A stretch of 64,000 nucleotides of DNA from Caccoplasma sp905210875 (GCA_963931635.1 OZ007034.1:434001-498000); one strand, 5' to 3'. Shown: positions 49,242 to 59,670, numbered from the stretch's first letter. Notes: generated from the sequence alone by a model not told the origin. Numbers and translations are program-made.

Positions 49242-50660
49242 ATGTTAATAGCTATTACCGTACTGTTCATCATCGGTTACCTGGCGATTGCGCTCGAACA
49301 CCCGCTGCGCATCGACAAGACCGCATCGGCCCTCCTCCTGGGCATGCTCCTGTGGGTACTTTATGCCATCGGAGCCGAAACCATCGTACCCGCCGTCAGC
49401 GGAGAAGAGCTCAAAGAATTCATCGCTTCGTCCTCGGCCGCCCTGCAAGAAGGGTCGCTGGCCCAGCAGTGCATCGAGTTCATCCTTAATGTGCAAATCA
49501 TCGAGCACATGGGCGACATCTCCTCCACGCTCTTCTTCCTCGTCGGTGCCATGACCATCGTCGAGCTCATCGACGTGCACGGGGGCTTCTCCATCATCAC
49601 CGACCGCATCACCACGCGCAAAAAACGCCGCCTGCTGTGGATTCTCGGCATCATCACGTTCTTCCTCTCGGCCGTGCTCGACAACCTCACGACCACCATC
49701 GTGATGGTCATGCTGCTGCGCAAACTCGTCAACGACCAGCACGAACGCTGGATTTACGCCAGTATGATTGTCATCGCAGCCAATACCGGCGGTGCCTGGT
49801 CGCCCATCGGTGACGTGACCACCATCATGCTTTGGGTCAAAGGCAATGTGACTACCGCCGCCCTGATAACCTATGTCTTCCTGCCCAGTGTAGTGGCCCT
49901 CGTCATTCCGTTGCTCTTCGCGACCCGGAAGCTCAAAGGAGAACTGCCCGAAGGAAACCGCATCGTCACCCGCAGCGACTTCATTTCGCCGCGAGAAAAG
50001 AAAAATATCTTCTTCCTCGGTGTGGGCGGTCTCATCTTCGTGCCCATATTCAAGGCCATCACCCACCTGCCGCCGTTTATCGGCATTCTCTTCGTGCTGA
50101 GTATCCTGTGGATTTTCACCGAAATCATGTACAACCACAAAATGCTCGAAAAAGCCGAGGAACACCGTGTCCCGAGAGTCATCTCGCGCATTGACATGCC
50201 TTCGATTCTCTTCTTCCTCGGCATTCTCATGGCCGTGGCCGTTTTACAGGCAACCGGCATTCTGGGTTCGGTTGCCGGCTGGCTCGACGAAGAAGTGCAT
50301 AACGTATATATCATCAACATCGTGCTCGGCATCTTGTCGTCTATTGTCGACAACGTACCCCTCGTGGCCGCCGCCATGGGCATGTATCCCGTTGCCGACC
50401 CCGGCACGGTAGGCTACATGGCCAACTTCGTGCAAGACGGCATTTTCTGGGAATTCCTTTCCTATTGCGCCGGTGTGGGCGGCAGCATCCTCATCATCGG
50501 CTCGGCTGCCGGCGTGGTTGCCATGGGCTTGGAAAAAATCAACTTCGGCTGGTACCTCAAGAACGTGTCGCTGCTCGCCCTCCTTGGCTACTTGGCCGGT
50601 GCCGCCGTGTATATCCTCGAAGCCGTATATCTGAAACCTCTTATCGACAGCGTCTTATGA
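49242..50660 (+). CDS. nhaD: NhaD-type Na+/H+ antiporter (copy 2)
   Basis: A 472-residue paralogue of the previous gene, same length, with roughly 30 scattered and mostly conservative substitutions (for example TDRITTRK versus TDHITTRK, VLQATG versus VLESTG). Both DN-containing helices are kept (AVLDNLTTTIVMVML, SSIVDNVPLVAAAMG), so it should be active. The duplication covers just the coding sequence; promoters and terminators are different. Confidence 0.93.
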   Translation: MLIAITVLFIIGYLAIALEHPLRIDKTASALLLGMLLWVLYAIGAETIVPAVSGEELKEFIASSSAALQEGSLAQQCIEFILNVQIIEHMGDISSTLFFLVGAMTIVELIDVHGGFSIITDRITTRKKRRLLWILGIITFFLSAVLDNLTTTIVMVMLLRKLVNDQHERWIYASMIVIAANTGGAWSPIGDVTTIMLWVKGNVTTAALITYVFLPSVVALVIPLLFATRKLKGELPEGNRIVTRSDFISPREKKNIFFLGVGGLIFVPIFKAITHLPPFIGILFVLSILWIFTEIMYNHKMLEKAEEHRVPRVISRIDMPSILFFLGILMAVAVLQATGILGSVAGWLDEEVHNVYIINIVLGILSSIVDNVPLVAAAMGMYPVADPGTVGYMANFVQDGIFWEFLSYCAGVGGSILIIGSAAGVVAMGLEKINFGWYLKNVSLLALLGYLAGAAVYILEAVYLKPLIDSVL

Positions 50661-50681
50661 CAAGACTGCGTCGCATTTCCC

Positions 50682-50712
50682 AAAACGTCCCGCCGACAGG
50701 CCGGGACGTTTT
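50682..50712 (+). terminator. terminator of the second nhaD
   Basis: AAAACGTCCCG and CGGGACGTTTT with a nine-base loop and a T-run. Confidence 0.88.
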
Positions 50713-50786
50713 TTGTTTCTTGACCATTTTCCCCACCCCAAAACGCCAATAATCGCCCTCCATTTCGCGAAAGCGGGCTTACCTTA

Positions 50787-52565
50787 TCCGTCAGAAATAA
50801 CATGCTGGCGCACCATACCAGCCGCACGCCCCGTCTGTGCGACAGCCGATACACCGGCCGTCCCGACGACGAACATGTAGACCTCATCAACAACGTCTTC
50901 TACAACTGGGGGCCTAAAAACAGTGGTTATGCCGGTGAAGGAGGTAGTTACAACTTTATCAACAACTACTACAAACCCGGCCCCTCGACCGCCACGAAGA
51001 CATCGCTCGTACACCGTATATTCGCACCAAATGCCGACGATGGCAGCAACAGCAACGAGGCTGGTGTATGGGGTAAATTCTATGTAGCCGGCAACGTGTT
51101 TGACAACACCTGTCCCGACATTCAGAGCAATGCAACTTCGATGAAAAACATCGAAAGTGTCAATACCAACAACTGGAACGGCATTCACCTCAACGGCACT
51201 CCTCCCAACGGACTGCTGACCGTCAAGTCGCCCGACCCATTCCCCACTGTCGACATATCTCAACACAACGCCGAAATGGCCTACGAAAAAGTTCTCGCCT
51301 ACGCAGGAGCCTCTTATGTGCGCGACATTATCGACCAACGTATCGTGAGCGAAACCGAAGCCGGCGTATATACCTACGAAGGTTCTAACGGCAGTACCAA
51401 CGGCATCATCGACTCGCAGGCCGATGTTGAGGGATATATCGAGTATAAGAGCGCTCCCCGCCTGCGCGACAGCGATGGCGACGGTATTCCCGATGCATGG
51501 GAAACAGCCAACGGTCTCGACCCCTACAACGTTGACGACTCCGCTCTGCCATTCCCCAGTGCAAACGGCTACACCGCCATCGAAGTGTATATCAATAGCC
51601 TCGTCGAGGATATCATGCGCGACGGACTGGCCGATGCCGAATCAGCCAACACGGAGTTCTTCCCCACCTATGTGCAACCCACCTACACCGACGAAGACTA
51701 TTATCAGCCGGGCGAAAGCACCGACCCTGTGGAAGATAACCGTGTACTCGTAGGAGGCACTCCGGCCGTTACCGTATGGGACATGACCAACGAAGGCCCC
51801 CTAGCCACCTCGACATCTAACCTGCTCGATACCGAACTGACCATCAGCGGCCTGCTGAAACAGATGAACGGCGGCTATCTGCGATATGCTTCGGAATACT
51901 GGATAGACAACTCAAACATCAACGATACCGTCTGCCTGAAATATGTCATCACTCCGCAAGACGCCAACTACTTGGCCATAGACTCTCTGACGTTCTATGC
52001 CAAATGTATGGGTACCAGCAAAATGCGTTTCTCGGCACTCTATGACACGCGGGAGTCGTTCTTCTCGGCAAAATACCTTTTCAGCAGTATTCAACCGGCA
52101 CAAGACTGGCAGCTTTTCACCTACAAGTTTGAACACCCCGTATTGGTATCGCCCGGCGAATCGCTCATCTTCAAGATAATGCCCCACCTCACCAGCCCGT
52201 TCGGGAGCAGCTCCAAATATGCATTCTCCTGCAAAGATGTAACCTTCTACGGCCGCACCGGTACCGAGAAAGACATCTCTACCTCGACCGGTATCGCACC
52301 GACCACAGCCACATCGGCCCTGACGGCACAGATTCTGTCGGGAGCTGCCGGCGAAACCACCCTGCGCTACTCGCTGCCCGAGGCATCGACGGTAAAAATC
52401 GAGATATTCACTCTCTCGGGACAGATTGTCTACCAAGCCTCTTCGGAACAAGTTGCCGGCCAACACGAGTGCCGCCTACCCATCTCCGAGAACGCACCGG
52501 GATACTACACCTGCCGTCTTACTACCCAAGCCGGCACCACCACACTCCGTCTCATCAAGAAGTAA
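50787..52565 (+). pseudogene. 5'-truncated pectate lyase (PL1-like) with sorting domain
   Basis: The open frame starts abruptly in the middle of a PL1-type pectate lyase (SVRNNMLAHHTSRTPRLCDS, then DLINNVFYNWG and YNFINNYYKPGP). The signal peptide and the front of the catalytic beta-helix, probably around 300 residues, are missing. The first ATG (50802) is inside the conserved fold. What follows is intact: a calcium-type DSDGDGIPD repeat, a beta-sandwich region and a C-terminal sorting-type domain (VKIEIFTLSGQIVYQ). It sits 75 bp after the nhaD terminator without a visible promoter. I read it as a deletion remnant that can no longer be exported. Confidence 0.8.
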
Positions 52566-52585
52566 AAGAGAACCTCTCTATTATT

Positions 52586-52618
52586 AAGGCGTCGGGGTTC
52601 TGCCCCGACGCCTTTTTT
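52586..52618 (+). terminator. terminator of the pectate lyase remnant
   Basis: GGCGTCGGGG and CCCCGACGCC around a short loop, with a run of T after it. Between here and 52882 I see no gene or clear motif. Confidence 0.9.
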
Positions 52619-52881
52619 CATTCCATCTTACGCACAACTCCTATACCCGCTCTTTTCCATCGGCCAGTCTCAACAACAACCTATCTCCTGCGGTATAACG
52701 CAGAAAAGGCGCTACCCGGGTACAAATGTGGCGTTAAACGTAAAATAAAATTGCCGTTGCAGTGAACAGAGAGCCAGAAAAAAACTGATAACACAAGAAA
52801 CAGGAAACGGAATAATCAAGGTTGAAAAGGGTACTCCCTACGCCGAGAAAAAGAGATACCCACTACGATGGGACAAAAAAA

Positions 52882-52911
52882 AGAGCGGGACGGTCTTTAC
52901 CGTCCCGCTCT
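52882..52911 (-). terminator. terminator of the xylanase operon
   Basis: Perfect 13 bp inverted repeat AGAGCGGGACGGT and its complement with a four-base loop; the A-run on its left is a U-run for minus-strand transcripts. Confidence 0.9.
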
Positions 52912-52932
52912 AAAAGATTCTATATCTCGGCA

Positions 52933-54189
52933 TCAATGCGTGATAGCCATCTTCTTTTGGTCGATAATATAAAGGCCGGCGGGCAAATCATAGATGCGTT
53001 CACGCGGCATCTGTTTGGCCACGGAACGGCCCATCAGGTCATACACATCGACAAAGGGGGGCAATTCGCCCACAGTATCAGCAGCGGTCGATTCGATACC
53101 GGCAGGAAGATTCTCGGCATACTCTTTATATACATCATACAATGCATAGAAAGCCGGTTTGGCCTGCATGGCGGCATTAAACAAGAGCGGTTCGCCTCCT
53201 CGCCAGGACTGGTCGTCTTTCACGCCCCAAATAACCAGATTCGGGCAGTGATCATACTTTATCAGCACATTAGCAATGGTGCGGTATTCTGCGGCCTGTT
53301 TTTCGTAAGCATCAGCGGCACCGAGGTCGGGTATCGACATATCCAGCTCGGTAACGATACAGGTGAGGCCCAGAGAAGCATACCGTTTCACGTTGTTGTC
53401 AAATTTGGCCGAGTCGAGCTCTCCCACCGTCAGGTGGCATTGCAGGCCCACGCCATCGATGGGAATACCGCTCTTCTGCAACCGACGTGCTAGGTTGTAG
53501 TAAGCCTGGGTTTTTGCAGAGCCCTGCATTTCCACGCCATAGTCATTGAGATACAGTTTGGCATCGGGGTCGGCACGATGGGCATAGACAAATGCCGAAT
53601 CGATAAAGTCTTCACCGATACCGGTGTACCATACCGAGGGGCGCAGGGCATAGGCCGTAGGATTGGTACGCACAATGCTTTGGTCATCGGCGAGACATTC
53701 GTTCACGACGTCCCATTCATGCACACGGCCTTTGTAGTGAGTAACAACCGTCGTGATGTGATCTTTGAGTATTTCGAGCAACTCTTCGCGGGAATAATTG
53801 TGGTCGTTCTTCTGACCTCCGTCGGAGCTGATCCAGCCCGACACCTGCTTATACCAGCACAAGGTGTGCCCGCGGACCGTCATGCCGTGGCGTTCGGCAA
53901 AGTTCACGAGGTTGTCGCCATGGTAAAACTCGAATTGTCCCCGGTTGGGTTGCAGGGCATCGATTTTCATTTCGTTCTCGGCAACGAGTATATTGAAATT
54001 GTTGTAAACAGCCTGCGTCTCAGGGAGACCGTCATTGGTTACATCAATGCGCCACACGGGGACGGCAACACCTATTTTCTTGCCGCATTTTTCGGCATAG
54101 TCGCGCAGGGCCTGCGTATCAGCACTCTCCTGGGCATTTGCCGCGGCAATGAAAAGAGGGCAAAGCAGATATAAAAGATGTTTCTTCAT
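52933..54189 (-). CDS. secreted GH10 endo-1,4-beta-xylanase
   Basis: Cuts the backbone of plant xylan. The 418-residue protein has a signal peptide (LLYLLCPLFIAAANA), a GH10 barrel with the acid/base Glu in EWDVVNECLAD and the nucleophile Glu in CIVTELDMSIPD, and GHTLCWYKQ of the substrate cleft. The last 60 residues look like a sorting-type C-terminal domain (VDVYDLMGRSVAKQ, LPAGLYIID). It lies 21 bp after the next gene's stop and should be cotranscribed with it. Confidence 0.93.
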   Translation of the reverse strand: MKKHLLYLLCPLFIAAANAQESADTQALRDYAEKCGKKIGVAVPVWRIDVTNDGLPETQAVYNNFNILVAENEMKIDALQPNRGQFEFYHGDNLVNFAERHGMTVRGHTLCWYKQVSGWISSDGGQKNDHNYSREELLEILKDHITTVVTHYKGRVHEWDVVNECLADDQSIVRTNPTAYALRPSVWYTGIGEDFIDSAFVYAHRADPDAKLYLNDYGVEMQGSAKTQAYYNLARRLQKSGIPIDGVGLQCHLTVGELDSAKFDNNVKRYASLGLTCIVTELDMSIPDLGAADAYEKQAAEYRTIANVLIKYDHCPNLVIWGVKDDQSWRGGEPLLFNAAMQAKPAFYALYDVYKEYAENLPAGIESTAADTVGELPPFVDVYDLMGRSVAKQMPRERIYDLPAGLYIIDQKKMAITH

Positions 54190-54210
54190 GATTTGTATGT
54201 TATAAGTCTA

Positions 54211-56646
54211 TTAGAAATTGGTGACTTTGTAAGTATGCTCGCCGATTTTCACTACGACCATGCCCTTCACGTCGTTGATGGTGTTCACGCCTTCATGAGC
54301 CGTGAAAGACTCCAACTGCTGACCCAAAAGTGAGTAAACGGCAACTTGCTCACCAGCGGCGTTTTCGACATAGATGATGCCGTTGTTGGCATAAACCCGG
54401 GGGTCGTTCTCGGCTACGGTATTTTCTACGCCGGCAGCATCACCTGCAATGAGGACAAGTTGGATACCCTTATCGGTTGTACGCTCCTCAACGGTCCATA
54501 CACCGGTCTCGGGCAACTTCACGTCGAAGTTCCACGGATCGCCGTAGAGCGAGCTTTTGCCATAAGCCGAGATAAGTACATATTCGTCTCCTTCGTTATA
54601 GACAAAGCTGTCGTCGGTCTTGATTTCAACAACAGGCAGGTCCGAACTTTCAATAAAGTCCTCTGTAATGTTGTAATATATAAGGTTACCATCTACAACC
54701 AGGCTGTCGTGGTGTTGCGGCGATGCGATTTCGAACGACAAGACGGTCGTGGGGCGCAGGTAAATCGACACTGTATCGTTTTCCTTGGCAAAGTTTCTAA
54801 GGGTAAGAGTACCTATGCCGTTGCTTCCAGGTTCGAGTGTACCGTACACGTCAACATCACTGGCTATGTTACCCGATCCCCCGATAGTACCACCCACAAA
54901 GACGGTATTGGCAGTTCCGGCCGTATATCCGGCACCGGTCAGTCCTTCGGCTTCGGCTTTCTTGATATCATTGTCGATAAGCACTTTACCGCCAAGAACC
55001 TGTATACCACCGGTAATGACGTTGTCATCACAGGTAAGCGTGTAAGTTCCTGTACCTTCCTTGATAAGGCCTACAACAGGTTTGTCAGCACCAAAGGGAG
55101 CAATCTGTCCGGCCAGGAGAGCGTCGGTATTGGAATTTCCCACAATGTAATACGAAGCAGGTGTGTCGCTCGACTTTATATAGCCGTAAATGCGAGAACC
55201 CGGTTTTGTCTGCAATTCGCCTATGCGATAGCCACGTATACCCGATTCGGCTGCAATGGCTGCACCTTCCTGCAATACCAGCGTCTTATTGGCAAACATT
55301 GAGTTTACATTACCGGCAATGATGCTCTCCTCCACGCTCGACGGGTTAAAGGTTGTCCCGCTGCCCAGAATCACGCCGTAGTATCCGGCCGACGCATTCA
55401 CATCGGTATATTTATAGACGTTCACCGTTCCGGTGAATTGATCCCAACTGGGGTACTGTTTGGCTTTTTCATTGGCCAGATATACCCGCTCGCCTCCGGC
55501 ATAGATGTTTACTACGCCATTTCCATACAAAGGCGACATCATATAAGTATAACGCGACAGGTACATGTTAAGGGTATCGCCATCGGTAAGCGTGATGGGA
55601 GCATTCAGCGTTATATAGTTGTTCGACGAGTTGTCGAGACAGGCATTTATCGTACCGCCACCTTCGACCAACAATGAACCACCCAGCATATCGATGCCCT
55701 GTTTTCCCATGCGCAAGGTTCCACCTCTGAGTACGGTACCTTTCACCATTTTATTGTCGATGTCGAGGGTCACCTGCTTTTGTCCTTCAATAATCAACTG
55801 TCCGCCGCCGGTGAGGTAGCCCGATGCACCATCGACCAGTGAGAGACGGTATGCTATCATATCGTTGTCAAATATTACGGTCGACGGCTCGACAGTTTCT
55901 CTGATTTGGACGTTAAGAGCCTTCGGGCCACCCGTTGTATATGCATTATCATCGAAGATGACGCGGTTTCCGGTTTTGAACACAATCGGCGTGATGTTGT
56001 CAATGGGATCTTCGATAGCTGCGAAGTTGGCTGTTTTGTCCACGTCCCACTGACCCGATGTAGAAGCCGTCCAACGAATCGTGTCGGTCTCAACCGACGA
56101 AACTCCGGAGAGACGGATGTTGTCGAGATAATATTCTACAACATCGCAGTGGAGACCCAACAAAATGCATGTCGACTCGTTATAGATGCGGTTGAAGTCG
56201 TAGCTTTTGGGAATCCATTCGCCCTTGTTTCCCAGGAAGGGATAGTCTGTATCCCAATAAAGGGTTGACGAGCCATCGCTTGCGCCACCCAGCAAAACGG
56301 CAGTCTGCATATAGTCGTTTGTCTGCGACGGGTCACGATAGAGGTCAAAAGAGATTTTCTGATAATAGTCAAGGAGATTTTTCCCGGAAACACCTTCGGG
56401 AAGTTCAAAACGCACAAACGTATTCCAGTTATGGACGGTAACATGTAATACTTTGTTGTTGGGATTGGTCGGGTCTACAGCCACCACAGCCGTACCGTCG
56501 GTCGAGGCCACACCCGGGGCAAAAATACTTTCCATTTGGACGACATCGCCCACATTGTAATTTTCGAAATCGCACAAGACAATTTCACCGGCGCGCCCCA
56601 GCATTACTGCACAAAGGAACGCACAAAGAGTAAAAATTCTTTTCAT
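54211..56646 (-). CDS. secreted beta-helix protein with carbohydrate-binding-like N-terminus
   Basis: The 811-residue protein has a signal peptide (LCAFLCAVMLGRAG), an N-terminal beta-sandwich of about 170 residues (VLCDFENYNVGDVV, YYLDNIRLSG) resembling a carbohydrate-binding module, then a long region of autotransporter-style beta-helix repeats (GGTLRMGKQG, GGKVLIDNDI, GTLEPGSNGIGTLTL), and a C-terminal sorting-type domain (VAVYSLLGQQLESF). No catalytic motif is recognised. As first gene of the operon with a GH10 xylanase, it probably binds plant cell-wall polysaccharide at the cell surface. Confidence 0.75.
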   Translation of the reverse strand: MKRIFTLCAFLCAVMLGRAGEIVLCDFENYNVGDVVQMESIFAPGVASTDGTAVVAVDPTNPNNKVLHVTVHNWNTFVRFELPEGVSGKNLLDYYQKISFDLYRDPSQTNDYMQTAVLLGGASDGSSTLYWDTDYPFLGNKGEWIPKSYDFNRIYNESTCILLGLHCDVVEYYLDNIRLSGVSSVETDTIRWTASTSGQWDVDKTANFAAIEDPIDNITPIVFKTGNRVIFDDNAYTTGGPKALNVQIRETVEPSTVIFDNDMIAYRLSLVDGASGYLTGGGQLIIEGQKQVTLDIDNKMVKGTVLRGGTLRMGKQGIDMLGGSLLVEGGGTINACLDNSSNNYITLNAPITLTDGDTLNMYLSRYTYMMSPLYGNGVVNIYAGGERVYLANEKAKQYPSWDQFTGTVNVYKYTDVNASAGYYGVILGSGTTFNPSSVEESIIAGNVNSMFANKTLVLQEGAAIAAESGIRGYRIGELQTKPGSRIYGYIKSSDTPASYYIVGNSNTDALLAGQIAPFGADKPVVGLIKEGTGTYTLTCDDNVITGGIQVLGGKVLIDNDIKKAEAEGLTGAGYTAGTANTVFVGGTIGGSGNIASDVDVYGTLEPGSNGIGTLTLRNFAKENDTVSIYLRPTTVLSFEIASPQHHDSLVVDGNLIYYNITEDFIESSDLPVVEIKTDDSFVYNEGDEYVLISAYGKSSLYGDPWNFDVKLPETGVWTVEERTTDKGIQLVLIAGDAAGVENTVAENDPRVYANNGIIYVENAAGEQVAVYSLLGQQLESFTAHEGVNTINDVKGMVVVKIGEHTYKVTNF

Positions 56647-56789
56647 GATACTTTTTTTATTTTTTGGGGGTTAAGGTTTCCTCACTTACTAAACATGGCA
56701 CGCGAAACGTTCAACGTCAGCCGGCCATATATACCTCTCCCTTTGCCGCATCTTCTCCAAGTCGGCACAAAGGTGTATACTTTCGTCGG

Positions 56790-56797
56790 CAAAGGTA
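56790..56797 (-). promoter_or_regulatory. -7 element of the xylanase operon promoter
   Basis: TACCTTTG on the minus strand, leaving a leader of about 140 bases before the ATG at 56646. Confidence 0.55.
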
Positions 56798-56855
56798 TAA
56801 ATATATCGTATATCTAAAAAAGGCTTACCCTATTTTTACGCATAAAAATCAAAAA

Positions 56856-56891
56856 AAGGCCCCTCTGAATGTATTACCAGAAGGGTCTTCT
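56856..56891 (-). terminator. terminator of the fumarase gene
   Basis: Imperfect inverted repeat AAGGCCCCTCTG with CAGAAGGGTCTT; the A-run at its left gives a U-run on the minus strand. Confidence 0.65.
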
Positions 56892-56908
56892 TAAAAAAAT
56901 GTTTTACA

Positions 56909-58552
56909 TCACTTGGTACAACTCAGACAGAGCGGTTTAATCTGCTTGAAGAAATCGTTGCCCTTATCATCGACGAGAATAAAGGCCGGGAAGTTCTCGA
57001 CTTCGATTTTCCAGATGGCCTCCATACCCAACTCGGGATATTCGAGACACTCGACACTCTTTATGCTGTTCTGAGCCAATATGGCAGCAGGGCCACCGAT
57101 ACTGCCGAGGTAGAAACCGCCGTGCTTGTGGCAGGCATCGGTTACCTGCTGGCTGCGGTTGCCCTTGGCAATCATAATCATCGAACCGCCATGGCTCTGG
57201 AAGAGGTCGACATAGGGGTCCATACGGCCGGCTGTCGTGGGACCGAACGAACCCGAAGCCATTCCCTTGGGAGTCTTGGCCGGACCGGCGTAGTAGATGG
57301 GATGCTCTTTGAGGTAAGCCGGCATCTCCTCGCCGGCATCGAGGCGTTCCTTGATCTTGGCATGCGCAATGTCGCGGCCCACAATGATGGTACCGTTGAG
57401 CGAGAGACGGGTGGCCACGGGGTATTTCGAGAGCTCGGCCAGCACCTCGTTCATGGGGCGGTTGAGGTCAATGCGCACGGCATTGCCTTCGCCGGCCTGG
57501 CGCAGTTCATCGGGTATAAGTTCGCCGGGGTTGTCGTCGAGACGCTCTACCCAAAGGCCCTCGCGGGTGATTTTTGCCTTGATGTTACGGTCGGCCGAGC
57601 AGGAAACGCCCAATCCCACCGGGCAGGAGGCGCCGTGACGGGGCAGACGGATAATGCGCACGTCGTGGGCAAAATACTTACCGCCGAACTGGGCTCCGAT
57701 GCCCGACTCCTGAGCGGCACGCAGCACCTCTTTTTCCAGCTCGATATCGCGGAAAGCATGTCCCAGCTCATTGCCCGAAGTGGGCAGGTTGTCGTAATAC
57801 TTGGCCGAAGCGAGCTTGACGGTTTTGAGGTTCATCTCGGCCGAGGTACCACCGATAACAAAGGCAATGTGATAGGGCGGGCAGGCTGCCGTGCCGAGGG
57901 TCTTCATCTTTTCGACTAGGAAATTGACCAGCTTGTCGGGGGTAATGAGCGCCTTGGTCTCCTGATAAAGGTAGGTTTTGTTGGCCGAACCTCCTCCCTT
58001 GGCAATAAATAGGAACTTGTATTCCATGCCGTCGACAGCATAGAGGTCGATCTGTGCCGGCAGGTTGCAGCCGGTATTCACTTCGCGATACATATCGAGA
58101 GGAGCATTCTGTGAGTAGCGCAGATTCTCCTCGGTGTAGGTCTTGTATACGCCCAGCGAGAGAGCCTCTTCGTCGCCGCCGCCTGTCCACACCTGCTGGC
58201 CTTTTTTGCCCATGACAATCGCCGTTCCTGTGTCCTGGCAGAAGGGCAGCTGGCCTTTGCAGGCCACCTCGGCGTTGCGCAGCATGGTGAGGGCCACATA
58301 CTTGTCGTTGTCGCTGGCTTCGGGGTCGTGCAGTATGCTGGCCACCTTCTCGTTGTGTTCGCGACGCAGCAGGAACGACACGTCGCGCATGGCGGCATTG
58401 GCCAGGCGGGTCAGCGCCTCGGGCTCGACTTTGAGCACTTCTTTCCCGTCGAAATTCTCGACCGAGACATAATCTTTGGTGAGAAGATAATACTCGGTGT
58501 TATCCTTTCCCATAGGGAACATCTCTTGATACTTAAAGGGTTTTGTAGCCAT
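56909..58552 (-). CDS. class I fumarate hydratase (Fe-S dependent)
   Basis: Interconverts fumarate and malate, in anaerobes mainly in the reductive branch to succinate. The 547-residue single-chain enzyme contains both alpha-like and beta-like parts: CKGQLPFCQDTGTAIVMGKK and the Cys in VNTGCNLPAQID supply cluster ligands, and the C-terminal half has SGSFGPTTAGRMDPYVD. Length equals FumA/FumB of E. coli (548). ATG 58552 gives the expected start (MATKPFKYQEMFPM). The enzyme would depend on clusters made by systems such as the Suf operon in this window. Confidence 0.96.
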   Translation of the reverse strand: MATKPFKYQEMFPMGKDNTEYYLLTKDYVSVENFDGKEVLKVEPEALTRLANAAMRDVSFLLRREHNEKVASILHDPEASDNDKYVALTMLRNAEVACKGQLPFCQDTGTAIVMGKKGQQVWTGGGDEEALSLGVYKTYTEENLRYSQNAPLDMYREVNTGCNLPAQIDLYAVDGMEYKFLFIAKGGGSANKTYLYQETKALITPDKLVNFLVEKMKTLGTAACPPYHIAFVIGGTSAEMNLKTVKLASAKYYDNLPTSGNELGHAFRDIELEKEVLRAAQESGIGAQFGGKYFAHDVRIIRLPRHGASCPVGLGVSCSADRNIKAKITREGLWVERLDDNPGELIPDELRQAGEGNAVRIDLNRPMNEVLAELSKYPVATRLSLNGTIIVGRDIAHAKIKERLDAGEEMPAYLKEHPIYYAGPAKTPKGMASGSFGPTTAGRMDPYVDLFQSHGGSMIMIAKGNRSQQVTDACHKHGGFYLGSIGGPAAILAQNSIKSVECLEYPELGMEAIWKIEVENFPAFILVDDKGNDFFKQIKPLCLSCTK

Positions 58553-58591
58553 ACTTATATAGGTTTTGAATCGGTTATCTTTTAGAGATAG

Positions 58592-58599
58592 CAAAGGTA
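58592..58599 (-). promoter_or_regulatory. -7 element of the fumarase promoter
   Basis: TACCTTTG on the minus strand, 39 bp before the fumarase ATG. Confidence 0.62.
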
Positions 58600-58720
58600 C
58601 GTTTTCTCTCAGAAATAAGCAATTTATAAACCGAAAGATATTTTGCCCGCTCCCGATGGGCAACAGCACTCCCAGACAGGGTATTTTTACCACAAAAACA
58701 AAAGAAAGAACAGGGCATAT

Positions 58721-58769
58721 ACTTTTGATAAATATCACACATAACAGGTCGCTTCTACCCTTTTCTTTG
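58721..58769 (+). promoter_or_regulatory. virion-type promoter of the capsid block
   Basis: ACTTTTGATAAA (58721-58732), 29 bp, then TTTCTTTG (58762-58769). The element and the bases after it share TTTkATAAATATCACA with the promoter at 17243. No -33 box is seen. The first gene starts 59 bp after the -7 element. Confidence 0.6.
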
Positions 58770-58828
58770 CATTGTAAAAATACCACACCGGTGGTCAACT
58801 ATTCACTTTATTAAAACTCATTAATTGT

Positions 58829-59593
58829 ATGAAAGACTTAACAGGAAACGGGTATGACCATACCCACCGAAACTCCCGGGAGATGCTTCTGGCGAGAGTG
58901 AGCAAAAGTTTCCCCGACAGGGTTTTCGACAATGACGACCTCTTCTTCGATTCGCTGCTCGAATACGAAGACGACCTGAGGAAACGCTACGAATACCTGT
59001 GTCAGGACCAGTTGAAGCTGGCCGACATCTTCATGTCGAACCCGCGTATGGCCGAGTTTATCGGCGATGTTCTGGGAGGCGACGACCCCTTGGCAGCCTG
59101 CGTGCGACATTTCGGAACAGACATTCTGGCTTGTGTGGGCGACGAGAGTCGACTTGCCGAACTGCAACGCGAAAACGACGAGTTTATGCACCGCGTGCGA
59201 GCCGGCGAACTGCTGCAACGCGAGATGGAAGAGAACTGGCAGCACAGCGCCCGCGCCATTGCCCGCTTTAAAGCCCAGAAAAGCATGAGCGACACCGAGT
59301 TTGAAGAGTTTCTCGACCGTGTATACCACGTGTGCGAGCATGTGTTCATGCACAACTTCACGACCGAGATTCTCGAACTGCTCTTCAAGGGCATCAACTA
59401 CGACCTCGACCTCGACAATACCGAACGTGCGGCCGAGATTCGGGGCCGGAACGAACGTATCCTCAACGAACGTTCCAAACACGAGGGATCGCCGCTACCC
59501 ATGCTCGGCAGCAACAGCGGCGGAGAAGGTGCCGACGAAAACCGCTCGGCAGCGTTCGGATTCCGACGCCGCCGCAGCGTGTGGGACTTGTAA
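58829..59593 (+). CDS. probable capsid scaffolding protein
   Basis: A 254-residue, strongly helical and charged protein (LLEYEDDLRKRYEYLCQDQL, LAELQRENDEFMHRVRAGEL) with a basic, partly disordered C-terminus (GFRRRRSVWDL). Its place directly before the major capsid gene, its coiled-coil character and a basic C-terminal end that could bind coat protein all fit an internal scaffolding protein. No protease motif is visible. The role is inferred from position and composition. Confidence 0.58.
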   Translation: MKDLTGNGYDHTHRNSREMLLARVSKSFPDRVFDNDDLFFDSLLEYEDDLRKRYEYLCQDQLKLADIFMSNPRMAEFIGDVLGGDDPLAACVRHFGTDILACVGDESRLAELQRENDEFMHRVRAGELLQREMEENWQHSARAIARFKAQKSMSDTEFEEFLDRVYHVCEHVFMHNFTTEILELLFKGINYDLDLDNTERAAEIRGRNERILNERSKHEGSPLPMLGSNSGGEGADENRSAAFGFRRRRSVWDL

Positions 59594-59670
59594 CCCGCCC
59601 GACTCCTTCTCTCACAAAGAATCGCATCACACCATAACAACCTATTTATTCACTTAAAAATTTCACACAC

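Noticed and set aside
50802..52565. Intact pectate lyase starting at 50802
   Set aside because: The ATG lies within the conserved catalytic fold and no signal peptide precedes the sorting-type domain, so the gene is truncated.
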